A stretch of DNA of 34,550 nucleotides. It comes from Candidatus Zixiibacteriota bacterium. Its GTDB lineage: Bacteria; Zixibacteria; MSB-5A5; UM-FILTER-46-8. Numbering within the stretch: position 1 is the first letter of the stretch; each line of letters begins with the position of its first letter. Shown here piece by piece: positions 15,647-24,498 of the stretch. The notes under the pieces were generated by a model, which saw only the letters and a list, made by a program, of their open reading frames with translations, had not been told where the DNA came from and made no database searches. Position numbers and translations under genes: made by a program. Location: NCBI GenBank assembly GCA_014730345.1, contig WJIJ01000017.1:1-34550 (forward strand), written 5' to 3'.

Positions 15647-16453
15647 ATGTTGCTCGACATTCTGGTAATACTTGCTATCGCCACCGGCGCGGTACTGCTT
15701 ATAATGATTGCCCTGCGCCTGTTTTATCCAACCGAGGATCCAGATATCCTGATTTCCCAATGGGTAAAGAGAACTTCAAAAAAAATAGGCTACAGAGCTA
15801 AGGAAAAAGGAGTTGAAAGCTTAAAGGCGGTCAAAAAACCTATCACGGGATTGGTGGCCGGCGATAAAGTCAAGAAGAGCAAACGTCTTTGCCGGGTACG
15901 TTTTTTCTTCGAACACCCGGATATCGATAGAGAACGTTTCACCGTTTTACGCCTGTCTGATTCAGCATTGGAAATTTTCGACTGGAGCGGCCGCAAGAAA
16001 CTTGCCGATATTCCCCTGAAAATGGTCGAACAGGTATTTATAGAAAAGAGCGATACCGCCCGCGAACGCTTTTCGAAAGCAGGATACCCTCTTTCCGGGG
16101 TATATGACGATTTCCTGGACAGCAAACCGAAGAAACGTGAGTATATTATTTCCATAAGCTGGAAGGATGACCGGCGGGTAAACCACGATTCAGTGTTCCA
16201 GTATAGAAGCTACCTGGGGTTTTTCACCTGGTCGAATCCGTGGGAGAAGTTAAGCAACATACGCAATAAAATCCTTTGGGCTAAGGAACCGGTGAAATCA
16301 CCGGAGTTTATACCGGCGCGCCTGTCGGTGGAGAATAAAACATCGGATTCACAGGTGGAGATAAAGCTCGATGAATCCGGCAACAGGATAAAAGGCAAGT
16401 TGGAACCTGTGAAGAAATCTGAAGATAACAGCAATGATGATGGGTTGGTGTAA
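15647..16453 (+). CDS. Membrane-anchored protein of unknown function
   Basis: A 268-residue protein that I do not recognise. Residues 4-25 form one N-terminal membrane segment (LDILVILAIATGAVLLIMIA), then a strongly basic cytoplasmic-type region (residues 37-80). A mixed alpha/beta domain of about 140 residues follows, with VRFFFEHPDIDRERFTVLRLSD and REYIISISWKDDRRVN alternating like beta strands of a PH-like or split-barrel domain. The last 45 residues are polar and probably disordered. Because positive charge follows the single segment, the domain is probably cytoplasmic. The gene has a strong promoter whose -10 sits six bases from the ATG and is followed three bases after its stop by a TPR lipoprotein-like gene, so the two are likely co-transcribed. 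No enzymatic motif is visible. Confidence 0.72.
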   Translation: MLLDILVILAIATGAVLLIMIALRLFYPTEDPDILISQWVKRTSKKIGYRAKEKGVESLKAVKKPITGLVAGDKVKKSKRLCRVRFFFEHPDIDRERFTVLRLSDSALEIFDWSGRKKLADIPLKMVEQVFIEKSDTARERFSKAGYPLSGVYDDFLDSKPKKREYIISISWKDDRRVNHDSVFQYRSYLGFFTWSNPWEKLSNIRNKILWAKEPVKSPEFIPARLSVENKTSDSQVEIKLDESGNRIKGKLEPVKKSEDNSNDDGLV

Positions 16454-16456
16454 AAC

Positions 16457-17347
16457 ATGAGAAGGATTACATTTACTTTGGCGGTTACCTGTATCGCCGT
16501 AATGGCATTATTATCTATCGCCGAGGCGAGGTTTATTATCGGGTTGGAGTTGAACAGGGGAAAGAAATTTTTCGAAAAAGCCGATTACGATTCGGCGGAA
16601 AACGTCTTTAAAGAAATTATTGCTCATGATTCGACCAATACCCTTAGCTGGCATTATCTCGGGCGCATACTTTACGAAAAGGGAGAGCTGGACAGCTCGA
16701 TTGTGCTTTTGGAATACGCCGCCGGCCAGAATCCGGAGTCACCCGGGTATTGTTACTGGCTGGGGATGGCGTATGCCCAGAAAGCGCTGACTTCGGGATT
16801 GTTCAAAAAGGCTTCCTTCGCCGGGAAGATGAAAAAAATATGGATGAAAGCGGTGGAGCTTGATCCCGGCAATAGTATGGCCCGGCTTAACCTGGCGTTG
16901 TTTTATACCGAAGCCCCGGGCATCGCCGGAGGAGATCCGGACAAAGCGAAAGCGCAGGCGGATACGATACTCCAATATTACCCCGATAATTTCAAGGCAA
17001 AATGCGTATACTGCCGGGTATTGGAAAAGAAGGAAAAATGGGATAAAGCTGAAGAGTGCTATATCGAGCGTTATAAGGAATCTCCTCAAGATTATATTAT
17101 ACTTCGCGCATTAGGTATGTATTATATTGACAGGGAACGGTACGAGGATGCCGAAAAGATCTTCCGGGATTACGTGAATGTCTATCCCGATTACACAGAC
17201 AGTCATTATTGCCTCGGATACGCGTATCATAAGCAAAATCGCTACCGCGACGCGAAAACCCATTATGAAAAAGCCCTCCAATTGTGGCCCCAGTACGAAG
17301 AAGCGCGGGACAGGTTAAAAGAAGTGAACGACGAATTGGGGGATTAA
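16457..17347 (+). CDS. Exported TPR-repeat protein
   Basis: A 296-residue protein with an N-terminal signal peptide (MRRITFTLAVTCIAVMALLSIAEA) and about six tetratricopeptide repeats covering the rest. Recognisable repeats include GKKFFEKADYDSAENVFKEI, NTLSWHYLGRILYEKGELDS, NSMARLNLALFY, DYIILRALGMYYIDRERYED and DSHYCLGYAYHKQNRYRDAK. TPR arrays form superhelical scaffolds for protein binding, here presumably in the periplasm. There is no lipobox cysteine at the cleavage site. It starts three bases after the upstream membrane-protein gene, which suggests one transcript. An insertion at about residues 105-125 (FKKASFAGKMKKIW) separates two repeats. The partner proteins are unknown. Confidence 0.85.
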   Translation: MRRITFTLAVTCIAVMALLSIAEARFIIGLELNRGKKFFEKADYDSAENVFKEIIAHDSTNTLSWHYLGRILYEKGELDSSIVLLEYAAGQNPESPGYCYWLGMAYAQKALTSGLFKKASFAGKMKKIWMKAVELDPGNSMARLNLALFYTEAPGIAGGDPDKAKAQADTILQYYPDNFKAKCVYCRVLEKKEKWDKAEECYIERYKESPQDYIILRALGMYYIDRERYEDAEKIFRDYVNVYPDYTDSHYCLGYAYHKQNRYRDAKTHYEKALQLWPQYEEARDRLKEVNDELGD

Positions 17348-17371
17348 TACCCACAATCCCGTTATAAATAT

Positions 17372-17400
17372 TTGGCAAATCAAACTATTATTTATATATT
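17372..17400 (+). promoter_or_regulatory. Promoter for the 277-residue secreted protein
   Basis: TTGGCA (17372-17377), a 17-base spacer and TATATT (17395-17400), each five of six to consensus. The start is predicted near 17407, leaving a leader of about 48 bases that contains an ATG-TAA pair. Confidence 0.65.
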
Positions 17401-17454
17401 CAATTTTCAATTTAGATTGGATGTAAATACCGCGTCAGGAGTTTTGATGTAACC

Positions 17455-18288
17455 ATGAAAAATGCCTTATTTCTCCTATTAATCATTTCTTTAACCCTAT
17501 TACCGCTCATTCAGATATCAGCCTATGACGGGGCGGTCAAATTGAACGAGCTTACTAATCAAATGGATAACGAACTGGGATATATCAACGCTCTATACAA
17601 TTTACCCCGTGTTCTTGATTCAATAGGGGCGGGTTCGATTAAAAAGCAATCTAAAACCCGCACCGCTCTTGCGGGATTCCTCGAGAAAGCTTCAGATATC
17701 TCACTACCGGTCAATGAAGACAACGAATTAAGGATTTACCAGAGCCTCGGCAGACTTGCCGAATTCGTTGACAGCACGGATTTTGCCTATGAACGGATGT
17801 TGACCATAATTTTGCTATACGAAACCTACCATAAGCTCTCGGATATCTATATCAAAAAATACAACCAGACCTGGCGCAGGTTCCGGGACGATGAGTTGAC
17901 CGGTACCGAGGCTACCAGGATTGCCCATACCTACGACCAGAAAGCAAACTTGATGACCAAGGCTATGGCGCTTATGTATGGCACCGCGGTGGCCAATCTC
18001 GAACCGGGTATTGACGATAATACAAGGTACGAGGCATGGAAATTCCTCTATAATGCCGCCGATGATTTTCCCGAGGGAGCCATCGTCCAACAGTTGGAGA
18101 TATACGAAAAGCTGAAAAAGCTTTCAAAATTAGAAAAACATGAGAAGAGCCAGTTTTTCGCCAATAAAACTGTATCATACATAGAAACCCAGCAGAAAAA
18201 ACACCCGGATAAAGTTGGAATAGCCAGGAGAACCCAGATGCCGGGAAAGGATATACTTGTTCTGCCATTTCAATCCGGGAGCCGTTAA
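17455..18288 (+). CDS. Secreted helical protein of unknown function
   Basis: A 277-residue protein with a clear signal peptide (residues 1-23, ending QISAYDG) and no other membrane segment. The mature part is predicted mostly helical, with many charged residues, for example LRIYQSLGRLAEFVD, ERMLTIILLYETYHKLSDIY and EIYEKLKKLSKLEKHEKSQF, and it contains no cysteine. I recognise no family. ATG 17455 follows an AGGAG at 17437-17441, but that ribosome site is ideally spaced for an ATG at 17447 that is immediately followed by TAA; the real start lies eight bases further. It has its own promoter, about 108 bases after the TPR gene. The location after two envelope genes suggests an envelope role, which is only inference. 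Confidence 0.7.
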   Translation: MKNALFLLLIISLTLLPLIQISAYDGAVKLNELTNQMDNELGYINALYNLPRVLDSIGAGSIKKQSKTRTALAGFLEKASDISLPVNEDNELRIYQSLGRLAEFVDSTDFAYERMLTIILLYETYHKLSDIYIKKYNQTWRRFRDDELTGTEATRIAHTYDQKANLMTKAMALMYGTAVANLEPGIDDNTRYEAWKFLYNAADDFPEGAIVQQLEIYEKLKKLSKLEKHEKSQFFANKTVSYIETQQKKHPDKVGIARRTQMPGKDILVLPFQSGSR

Positions 18289-18370
18289 TTCGATGCTATC
18301 TCGTTATCATCGGGAAGCTTGGATGGCTGTGTGTATTTGAGAAAAAAATCACAATTTGGTGAAAAAACAC

Positions 18371-18398
18371 TTGATATTCGATGGCGATTTTATATAAT
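18371..18398 (+). promoter_or_regulatory. Promoter of the atpD operon
   Basis: TTGATA (18371-18376), a 16-base spacer and a perfect TATAAT (18393-18398). The start is predicted near 18405, about 39 bases before ATG 18444. Confidence 0.75.
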
Positions 18399-18425
18399 TA
18401 CCGATTCTGCAAAAAAGTAACTTAA

Positions 18426-19859
<1,434 letters not shown>

Positions 19860-19873
19860 GGGAGAATTTAGCA

Positions 19874-20182
19874 GTGCATTCACTGGTGATTTTGGCTCAG
19901 AGAGCCGGGGATGTTTCTCACGAAGATATATGGCACAAAATCGAAAACGATTTTGTGCCTCTTATCGAGGAACTTCCGTATCACCGCGGATACACCTATA
20001 AAGTGGTAATTGGAAAAGTGCATGGAGATGTGGATGCCGATGCCATAATCGAGGCTATGTTCATGAGTATGGATGACCTCGAAAGGGCGGCAAAATCGGA
20101 GAAAATGGAACAGCTTATTGAAAAAAGCAAAGGAGTTTTCGACGAAAGCACCCTCAGGGTATTGGCGACCCACCAGATGTAA
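19874..20182 (+). CDS. EthD-like small dimeric alpha/beta-barrel protein between atpD and atpC
   Basis: A 102-residue protein starting at GTG 19874, with GGGAG at a usable distance upstream. The pattern fits the ferredoxin-like dimeric barrel fold of the EthD group: strand HSLVILAQRAG, helix SHEDIWHKIENDFVPLIEELP, strand YTYKVVIG, then DAIIEAMFMSMDDLERAAKSE and the closing VFDESTLRVLATHQ. In known members the second helix carries an H/W cluster similar to EDIWHK. It lies 14 bases after atpD and 12 bases before atpC, so it is certainly on the same transcript. The open frame continues upstream to 19799, but that would overlap atpD. EthD-like proteins include small oxygenases, isomerases and structural proteins; no function can be given. 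Confidence 0.7.
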   Translation: MHSLVILAQRAGDVSHEDIWHKIENDFVPLIEELPYHRGYTYKVVIGKVHGDVDADAIIEAMFMSMDDLERAAKSEKMEQLIEKSKGVFDESTLRVLATHQM

Positions 20183-20194
20183 TAAAAGGTACAG

Positions 20195-20455
20195 ATGTTT
20201 ACCCTATCAATCGTAACACAGGAAAAAATCCTGCTGGAAAAAGAAGTAACCTCGGTAATTGCCCCGGGTTCCGAAGGATACCTGGGAATACTAACCAATC
20301 ATGCCCCCCTGATAACCGCCTTGAAAGCCGGTAAGTTAACCGTCAAGGAACAGGGCGATATCGAAAACGATTACTTTATCTCCGGGGGTTTTTTGGAAGT
20401 ATCTAACAACGTGGTTACCATACTCGTTGACGGCGTGCAGGAAAAAGAACAATAG
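20195..20455 (+). CDS. atpC: F1Fo ATP synthase subunit epsilon, short form
   Basis: An 86-residue epsilon subunit, part of the central stalk linking F1 to the c-ring. It contains only the N-terminal beta-sandwich: FTLSIVTQEKILLEKEVTSV, then APGSEGYLGILTNHAPLITAL and FISGGFLEVSNNVVTIL. The C-terminal helical hairpin that inhibits ATP hydrolysis in E. coli and Bacillus (total length near 130-140) is missing. Short epsilons of this size are known in Bacteroidota and Chlorobiota, so this is probably ancestral rather than a broken gene. AAAGG precedes ATG 20195. A terminator follows the stop. Confidence 0.92.
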   Translation: MFTLSIVTQEKILLEKEVTSVIAPGSEGYLGILTNHAPLITALKAGKLTVKEQGDIENDYFISGGFLEVSNNVVTILVDGVQEKEQ

Positions 20456-20463
20456 CTTTTTAC

Positions 20464-20531
20464 AACCGGTAAGGGATATCCAAATTTATCTTCCGGACTT
20501 TTATTTTTACCCTTGCCGGTTTATTATTTTG
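20464..20531 (+). terminator. Terminator after atpC, long-loop hairpin
   Basis: An 11-base stem (ACCGGTAAGGG 20465-20475 with CCCTTGCCGGT 20510-20520, one G-T pair) has a 34-base AT-rich loop and is followed by TTATTATTTTG. The T-rich tail overlaps the stop of the convergent membrane-protein gene. Confidence 0.7.
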
Positions 20532-21918
20532 TTTCCGGTTGAGCGATTGCCCTCCTGAAACGGGCAAAGCTGTCAATCCCCAGAATAACAACGAACAGTA
20601 TAAGAATATCCACCGCCGCCCGGTAACGGGCGTGCGGAAGGGCCACCGCGCTTGTTGTGATCCAGTGATAGAGGATTGATATTACTGATAATATCAGTGA
20701 AAGTAGCCTCATGTCGGTAGCCAGGAAGCTTTCACCGGATAGATTCGCGCGCGCACGATTCGGCAGGAAAGCTAAAACCGCCGCGAATCCAACGCACAGG
20801 AAGAACAGGGCGAAAATAACAACCTGTCCGGCGCCGGCCGCCGCCAATAATATCCGGGGATAGTTATTTCCATAGCCGCCCTGTCCATGAGGGATCCAAA
20901 ATTCAGCCGCCGCCGCGTAAAATTCCTCAAGGTAGGATATCAGGTTCGTTTTTATAAGGTATATATTAAGTCTTATCAGCAATGATGACAACTCTCGGTC
21001 GCTTAACCCCGTTTTGGCTTTAAGTTCTTTATATGCTCCAAAGATGTAGTCATAGCCGTCGTGGAGACCATGCCTTTCAGTTAGTTTCCGGTCCCTGTGT
21101 TTGACCAATACCTCCCGTATCTCAGAATACTCATCAGGTAGCTTTTCCAGTACTCTCAAGGTTTTATTGGGTAGATTGTAGATTAGCCGTGTGGATAACC
21201 CCGGATAATCGAATTTTACATAATTGTGAACCAGCATTCCCCCGATTATAATCAGGGTGGAAATGGCAATAGCCGTTATCGCGGTAATAAGTCTGCCCCT
21301 GATTTCCCGGAACGCGGGGAAGAGCCAGCGGTAAAGTGAGAGAATCATAATAATTCCGGCGGGGAGTAGCACGAGCGATGGTCTTATTAAACCGCAGTAT
21401 GGAATCAAAATCGCATAGATTATAAGCCAGACTATAGTGCCGTTCCATAACCATAGTATCAAACCGGCCAATCCGAATATCAAAAATATTTGGGCGAAAA
21501 CCTCGGTGATCGCCCATCCCGCCGAACCGATGAAAACAGGCATGACAGCGATTAGGGCAAATGCATAGATAAGGTAAAGCGGGGCAGATAATTCGTAAAG
21601 CAAATATATGAGAACGAATACCGCTCCGAGGGTGGCAAACAGTTGAAGAAAGTAGAAAAATCGTCCGGGCGGCTCCTGGGAATGCCCGGTCAGCAATAAT
21701 ATAATCGGATAACCGGGAATACGGATACTCAACTCATCGAAATCGAGGTCCCGGAGGTCCTGGGCGACATGCATGTATTCGGAGACATCGGGGGAGATAA
21801 TCGGCGCATCGCCCCAATGCCAGAAGTAAAATATCCCGACTAAAATTAGTCCCGCGGCAATATAATAGAGATGTTTCTTTTCAACCGGCAATGAAAAATT
21901 AAATATTCCTCTGATCAT
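20524..21918 (-). CDS. Polytopic membrane protein, GT-C glycosyltransferase-like
   Basis: A 464-residue inner-membrane protein with about 10-12 hydrophobic segments, resembling lipid-linked sugar transferases of the ArnT/PMT (GT-C) type that use polyprenyl-phosphate sugars in the periplasm. After the first segment comes ISPDVSEYMHVAQDL, where an Asp followed by Tyr in the first outer loop is typical of the catalytic site, and then RIPGYPIILLL, matching the R-x-P-x-YP pattern. A large soluble loop (about residues 255-330) lies between the two membrane halves. No DXD motif of GT-A type is present. It has its own strong promoter and is not part of the sigma-factor operon upstream. The acceptor and donor are unknown; a different polytopic family cannot be excluded. 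Confidence 0.65.
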   Translation of the reverse strand: MIRGIFNFSLPVEKKHLYYIAAGLILVGIFYFWHWGDAPIISPDVSEYMHVAQDLRDLDFDELSIRIPGYPIILLLTGHSQEPPGRFFYFLQLFATLGAVFVLIYLLYELSAPLYLIYAFALIAVMPVFIGSAGWAITEVFAQIFLIFGLAGLILWLWNGTIVWLIIYAILIPYCGLIRPSLVLLPAGIIMILSLYRWLFPAFREIRGRLITAITAIAISTLIIIGGMLVHNYVKFDYPGLSTRLIYNLPNKTLRVLEKLPDEYSEIREVLVKHRDRKLTERHGLHDGYDYIFGAYKELKAKTGLSDRELSSLLIRLNIYLIKTNLISYLEEFYAAAAEFWIPHGQGGYGNNYPRILLAAAGAGQVVIFALFFLCVGFAAVLAFLPNRARANLSGESFLATDMRLLSLILSVISILYHWITTSAVALPHARYRAAVDILILFVVILGIDSFARFRRAIAQPETK

Positions 21919-21941
21919 AAAACCATTTAAAATCAGGGCTT

Positions 21942-21970
21942 ATAATACAGGTTTTAATGCCGGGTGTCAA
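21942..21970 (-). promoter_or_regulatory. Promoter for the GT-C-like membrane protein
   Basis: Reverse strand: perfect TTGACA (21965-21970), a 17-base spacer and TATTAT (21942-21947, five of six). The start is predicted about 17 bases before ATG 21918. Confidence 0.8.
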
Positions 21971-22013
21971 TTTATATTCGGGATGGGGAATTAAATGCCG
22001 GATTTAGACGGGA

Positions 22014-23327
22014 TTAATCCGAACTATCTTTTTCTTCGATGATTTCGTTATTCAGCCTTTGAATTTCCCGCCGAATAGCTTCCATCTGGGAATTGAGTTG
22101 GTCGATGCGGTGATTTATGTCGCTATCGTTGGGAGTCCGCTTTGAACCCCGTTTCATGCTTATTATATCCTGGAAGAATATCTTCGGGGATGGAAATGAC
22201 GGCATATTTGGAAACGGGCTTTTATTTGCGTTAGTGAATGCCGGTTCGGCCGCTCCAATCCCCACCCGGAGGGTTTTCAGGGAATCGTTTTGTATAATGG
22301 CCAACTCCACTGTATCATCGGGCGAAGTTGTTTTTACCAGGTAGTACAATTGGCGTGTGTTTATTATGGGGGTTCCGTTGTATGAAACAATGAAATCATC
22401 CTTCTGCATACCGGCCTTGAAAGCGGGGCTTTCATTGGCGACATTTACCACTTGTACCATCCGGTTCTCGTCAGCATTTCTGCGCCAGTTGCCGATGTTC
22501 CGGGGATTCACCCCGAGGTATCCGTAAATAATTTTGCCATGTTCCTGCACCTGTTCGAGGGCGGCATAGATATCCTTTTCGGAACGCGCCGAAACCGCGC
22601 TGGGCGGCGGAAGGCTAACCTGAGCGTTATCCCCTGATAACCTGCCCAAAACCTGTTGTCCCGCGGGCGAAGATTGTTGGCCGAGCCTGTCCAGCATCCC
22701 GGTTTCGATGGATATAAAATCGGGGCTTTTCCCGGTAAGCATTCCTACCAACTCACCCGAAGTGTTCACGACGGCTCCGCCGGAAAAACCGACCGCGAGA
22801 TTTACCATTATTTTAAGCTTCCCTTCGATATCGTCTATACCATTGAAAGTGCCCACGGCGGCGGCCATGGGAATATCGGCGGTATTGCCTATAACTACCA
22901 AATAACTTCCCTGTTTAAGGTTTTCAAGCAACCCTCTTTTTATCGGGTTAAGCACTTCTTTTTCAATTTCCAGAATTGCAACTCCCCGGACAGGATCTTT
23001 GCTTACAAGGTTCGCTTCCATCACCTTTTCGTCTTCCGTAACAACCCGAAAACTGTTTTTTCCTTCTATTAATGTCGCGCTGGTGGCGATATATTTCTTG
23101 GTCAACGCGATTCCGGTTCCGGTAACGGTAAATTTAGAACCATCCTTTGTCCTGTAGGGGAAATCCGCCTCCACGACAACCATGGACGGCCGAACTGTCT
23201 CGAATATGTTGGATATCTCCTGGTTGAGCATATCCAGCATATTGAGCTTTTCAGATGCCGCGACGCTCAAGGGCAACACCGCGGCGGAAACTATAATAAA
23301 AGCAAATCGGGTAATGTATCCAATCAT
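22014..23327 (-). CDS. HtrA/DegP-like pseudoprotease with PDZ domain
   Basis: A 437-residue exported protein with a signal peptide (residues 1-24), a trypsin-like domain (about 35-200), a PDZ domain (about 266-358, with GYLGVNPRN and ESPAFKAGMQKDDFIVSYNG), a proline/serine-rich linker and a C-terminal coiled coil (about 403-432). The protease domain is aligned by IATSATLIEG, DPVRGVAIL and VGFSGGAVVNTSGELVGM. Against active HtrA (TNNHVV, DLAVL, GNSGGP), the serine is kept (S182) but the catalytic His is T85 and the catalytic Asp is G115. Proteolysis is therefore unlikely. It is the third gene of a sigma/anti-sigma operon, three bases after the anti-sigma stop. By analogy with algU-mucA-B-C-mucD and RseB, it may sense misfolded proteins and modulate the anti-sigma factor; that role is inferred. 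Confidence 0.85.
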   Translation of the reverse strand: MIGYITRFAFIIVSAAVLPLSVAASEKLNMLDMLNQEISNIFETVRPSMVVVEADFPYRTKDGSKFTVTGTGIALTKKYIATSATLIEGKNSFRVVTEDEKVMEANLVSKDPVRGVAILEIEKEVLNPIKRGLLENLKQGSYLVVIGNTADIPMAAAVGTFNGIDDIEGKLKIMVNLAVGFSGGAVVNTSGELVGMLTGKSPDFISIETGMLDRLGQQSSPAGQQVLGRLSGDNAQVSLPPPSAVSARSEKDIYAALEQVQEHGKIIYGYLGVNPRNIGNWRRNADENRMVQVVNVANESPAFKAGMQKDDFIVSYNGTPIINTRQLYYLVKTTSPDDTVELAIIQNDSLKTLRVGIGAAEPAFTNANKSPFPNMPSFPSPKIFFQDIISMKRGSKRTPNDSDINHRIDQLNSQMEAIRREIQRLNNEIIEEKDSSD

Positions 23328-23330
23328 AGC

Positions 23331-23951
23331 TTAAAACACGATTTCTGAGCCGGTTTTAACCATATTGCCGTTATAGGAATTGTTATCATAGGGAGAATAA
23401 TAAACGGTATCAATTGCTCGATTTTCTACCTCCGGGTAGTTGAGTTGATTGTTTACGATGACATATCTCTCGCCGTCCCAATTCTGAACCATTTTAATTA
23501 TCTCGCTGGGATTGTCCATCACCAAATCGGCTTTATCGAACGGTTCATCGGCAGCGCCGGGAACTGCCAAACTCCTGGTATCGGCCAACTGCCGGTTGTT
23601 GAACATTCCTCCGGTAAAAAACACGCCGAGTATTAATAAAGCCGCGCTTATACCCAGCGAAAAACCGAACATAAACCTCGGCCGGTACTTTTCCCTGGTT
23701 GAAAACGCTTCTTTTCTCCTCTGCTTGTCCTCGTATTCGTAGACAGCATTGAGAACATTTTCAACAATGTTATCCGGCGCTTTCAGGCAGTTTAGTTCTG
23801 CGGTGGCCATGTTAATCTGCTTAAGGGCATCCAAACGCTTCCTGCAATAGGGGCATTCCTTAAGATGTTCATCGAGTTCTACGCGAATATTCGGTAGAAG
23901 CTCCTTATGCAAATACGCTGAGAGATTCTGGTATGCCTTTTGACAGTCCAT
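23331..23951 (-). CDS. Transmembrane zinc-finger anti-sigma factor
   Basis: A 206-residue single-pass membrane protein. Its cytoplasmic N-terminal anti-sigma domain holds the zinc motif H29-x3-C33-x2-C36 in DEHLKECPYCRK, with C3 as the likely fourth ligand. A membrane segment (about 93-112) is followed by a periplasmic tail of about 90 residues rich in Asn, Tyr and Asp. Such proteins bind and hold an ECF sigma factor until a periplasmic signal triggers their cleavage. ATG 23951 has a GAGGGA ribosome site and overlaps the sigma gene by 47 bases, so the zinc motif coincides with the sigma C-terminus; internal starts would destroy the zinc domain. The operon order sigma, anti-sigma, HtrA-like supports the call. 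Confidence 0.9.
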   Translation of the reverse strand: MDCQKAYQNLSAYLHKELLPNIRVELDEHLKECPYCRKRLDALKQINMATAELNCLKAPDNIVENVLNAVYEYEDKQRRKEAFSTREKYRPRFMFGFSLGISAALLILGVFFTGGMFNNRQLADTRSLAVPGAADEPFDKADLVMDNPSEIIKMVQNWDGERYVIVNNQLNYPEVENRAIDTVYYSPYDNNSYNGNMVKTGSEIVF

Positions 23952-24498
23952 GATAACTTTCCCTCAATGGTAGTAACTGTTCACGCATTAAGGCACGGGC
24001 GCGATTGAGCCTCGACTTCACCGTGCCGACGGGCACTTTCATTATTTGAGCGATTTCTTCATAGGGCAGTTGCTGAATATCCCGCAGGATAAACGCCGTG
24101 CGGTATTCCTGCCCCAGTTTATCCAATGCCTTTTCTATATAAGGCATCAGGTTTAAGTCCTTGGTAATCTTTTCCGGAATCGCCATCTCATCATCCTGCG
24201 AACCAATTCCCATGGAGATGAATTTCCACCTTTTGCGCTTACGGTATTCACTGCGTACGAGATTGGTGGCAATTGTATAGAGCCAGGTGGAGAACGCGAA
24301 ATCCGGCTGATAACGCTTTCTCTCTTTGTAAGCTCTAAGGAACGTTTCCTGCAGTATGTCCTGGGCTTCTTGTTCTTCCGGAATCATTCTATAAATAAAG
24401 TTGTACAATCGGTCTTTATATTTATGTACTAATTTCCCGAAGGCGGCGCTGTCGCCGTCCTGGGCCATCTTCATCAGTTTTTTGTCGTCGACCTTCAT
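23905..24498 (-). CDS. rpoE: ECF-type RNA polymerase sigma factor (SigE/RpoE family)
   Basis: A 197-residue extracytoplasmic-function sigma factor. Region 2 contains DILQETFLRAYKERKRY and FSTWLYTIATNLVRSEYRKRKR (core binding and -10 recognition); region 4 contains LPYEEIAQIMKVPVGTVKSRLNRAR, a helix-turn-helix that reads the -35. There is no sigma 1.1 or region 3. The start at ATG 24498 is supported by GAGGGA. The C-terminal end overlaps the anti-sigma start by 47 bases, which suggests tightly coupled translation. It is the first gene of a three-gene envelope stress operon. An ECF-like GGAACA (reverse strand, 24575-24580) could be an autoregulated -35, but this is not certain. Symbol indicates family only. 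Confidence 0.93.
   Translation of the reverse strand: MKVDDKKLMKMAQDGDSAAFGKLVHKYKDRLYNFIYRMIPEEQEAQDILQETFLRAYKERKRYQPDFAFSTWLYTIATNLVRSEYRKRKRWKFISMGIGSQDDEMAIPEKITKDLNLMPYIEKALDKLGQEYRTAFILRDIQQLPYEEIAQIMKVPVGTVKSRLNRARALMREQLLPLRESYHGLSKGIPESLSVFA

Noticed and set aside
22014-23327. Active DegP/MucD protease
   Set aside because: The positions of the catalytic His and Asp are Thr and Gly, so an intact triad is absent even though the Ser motif is present.
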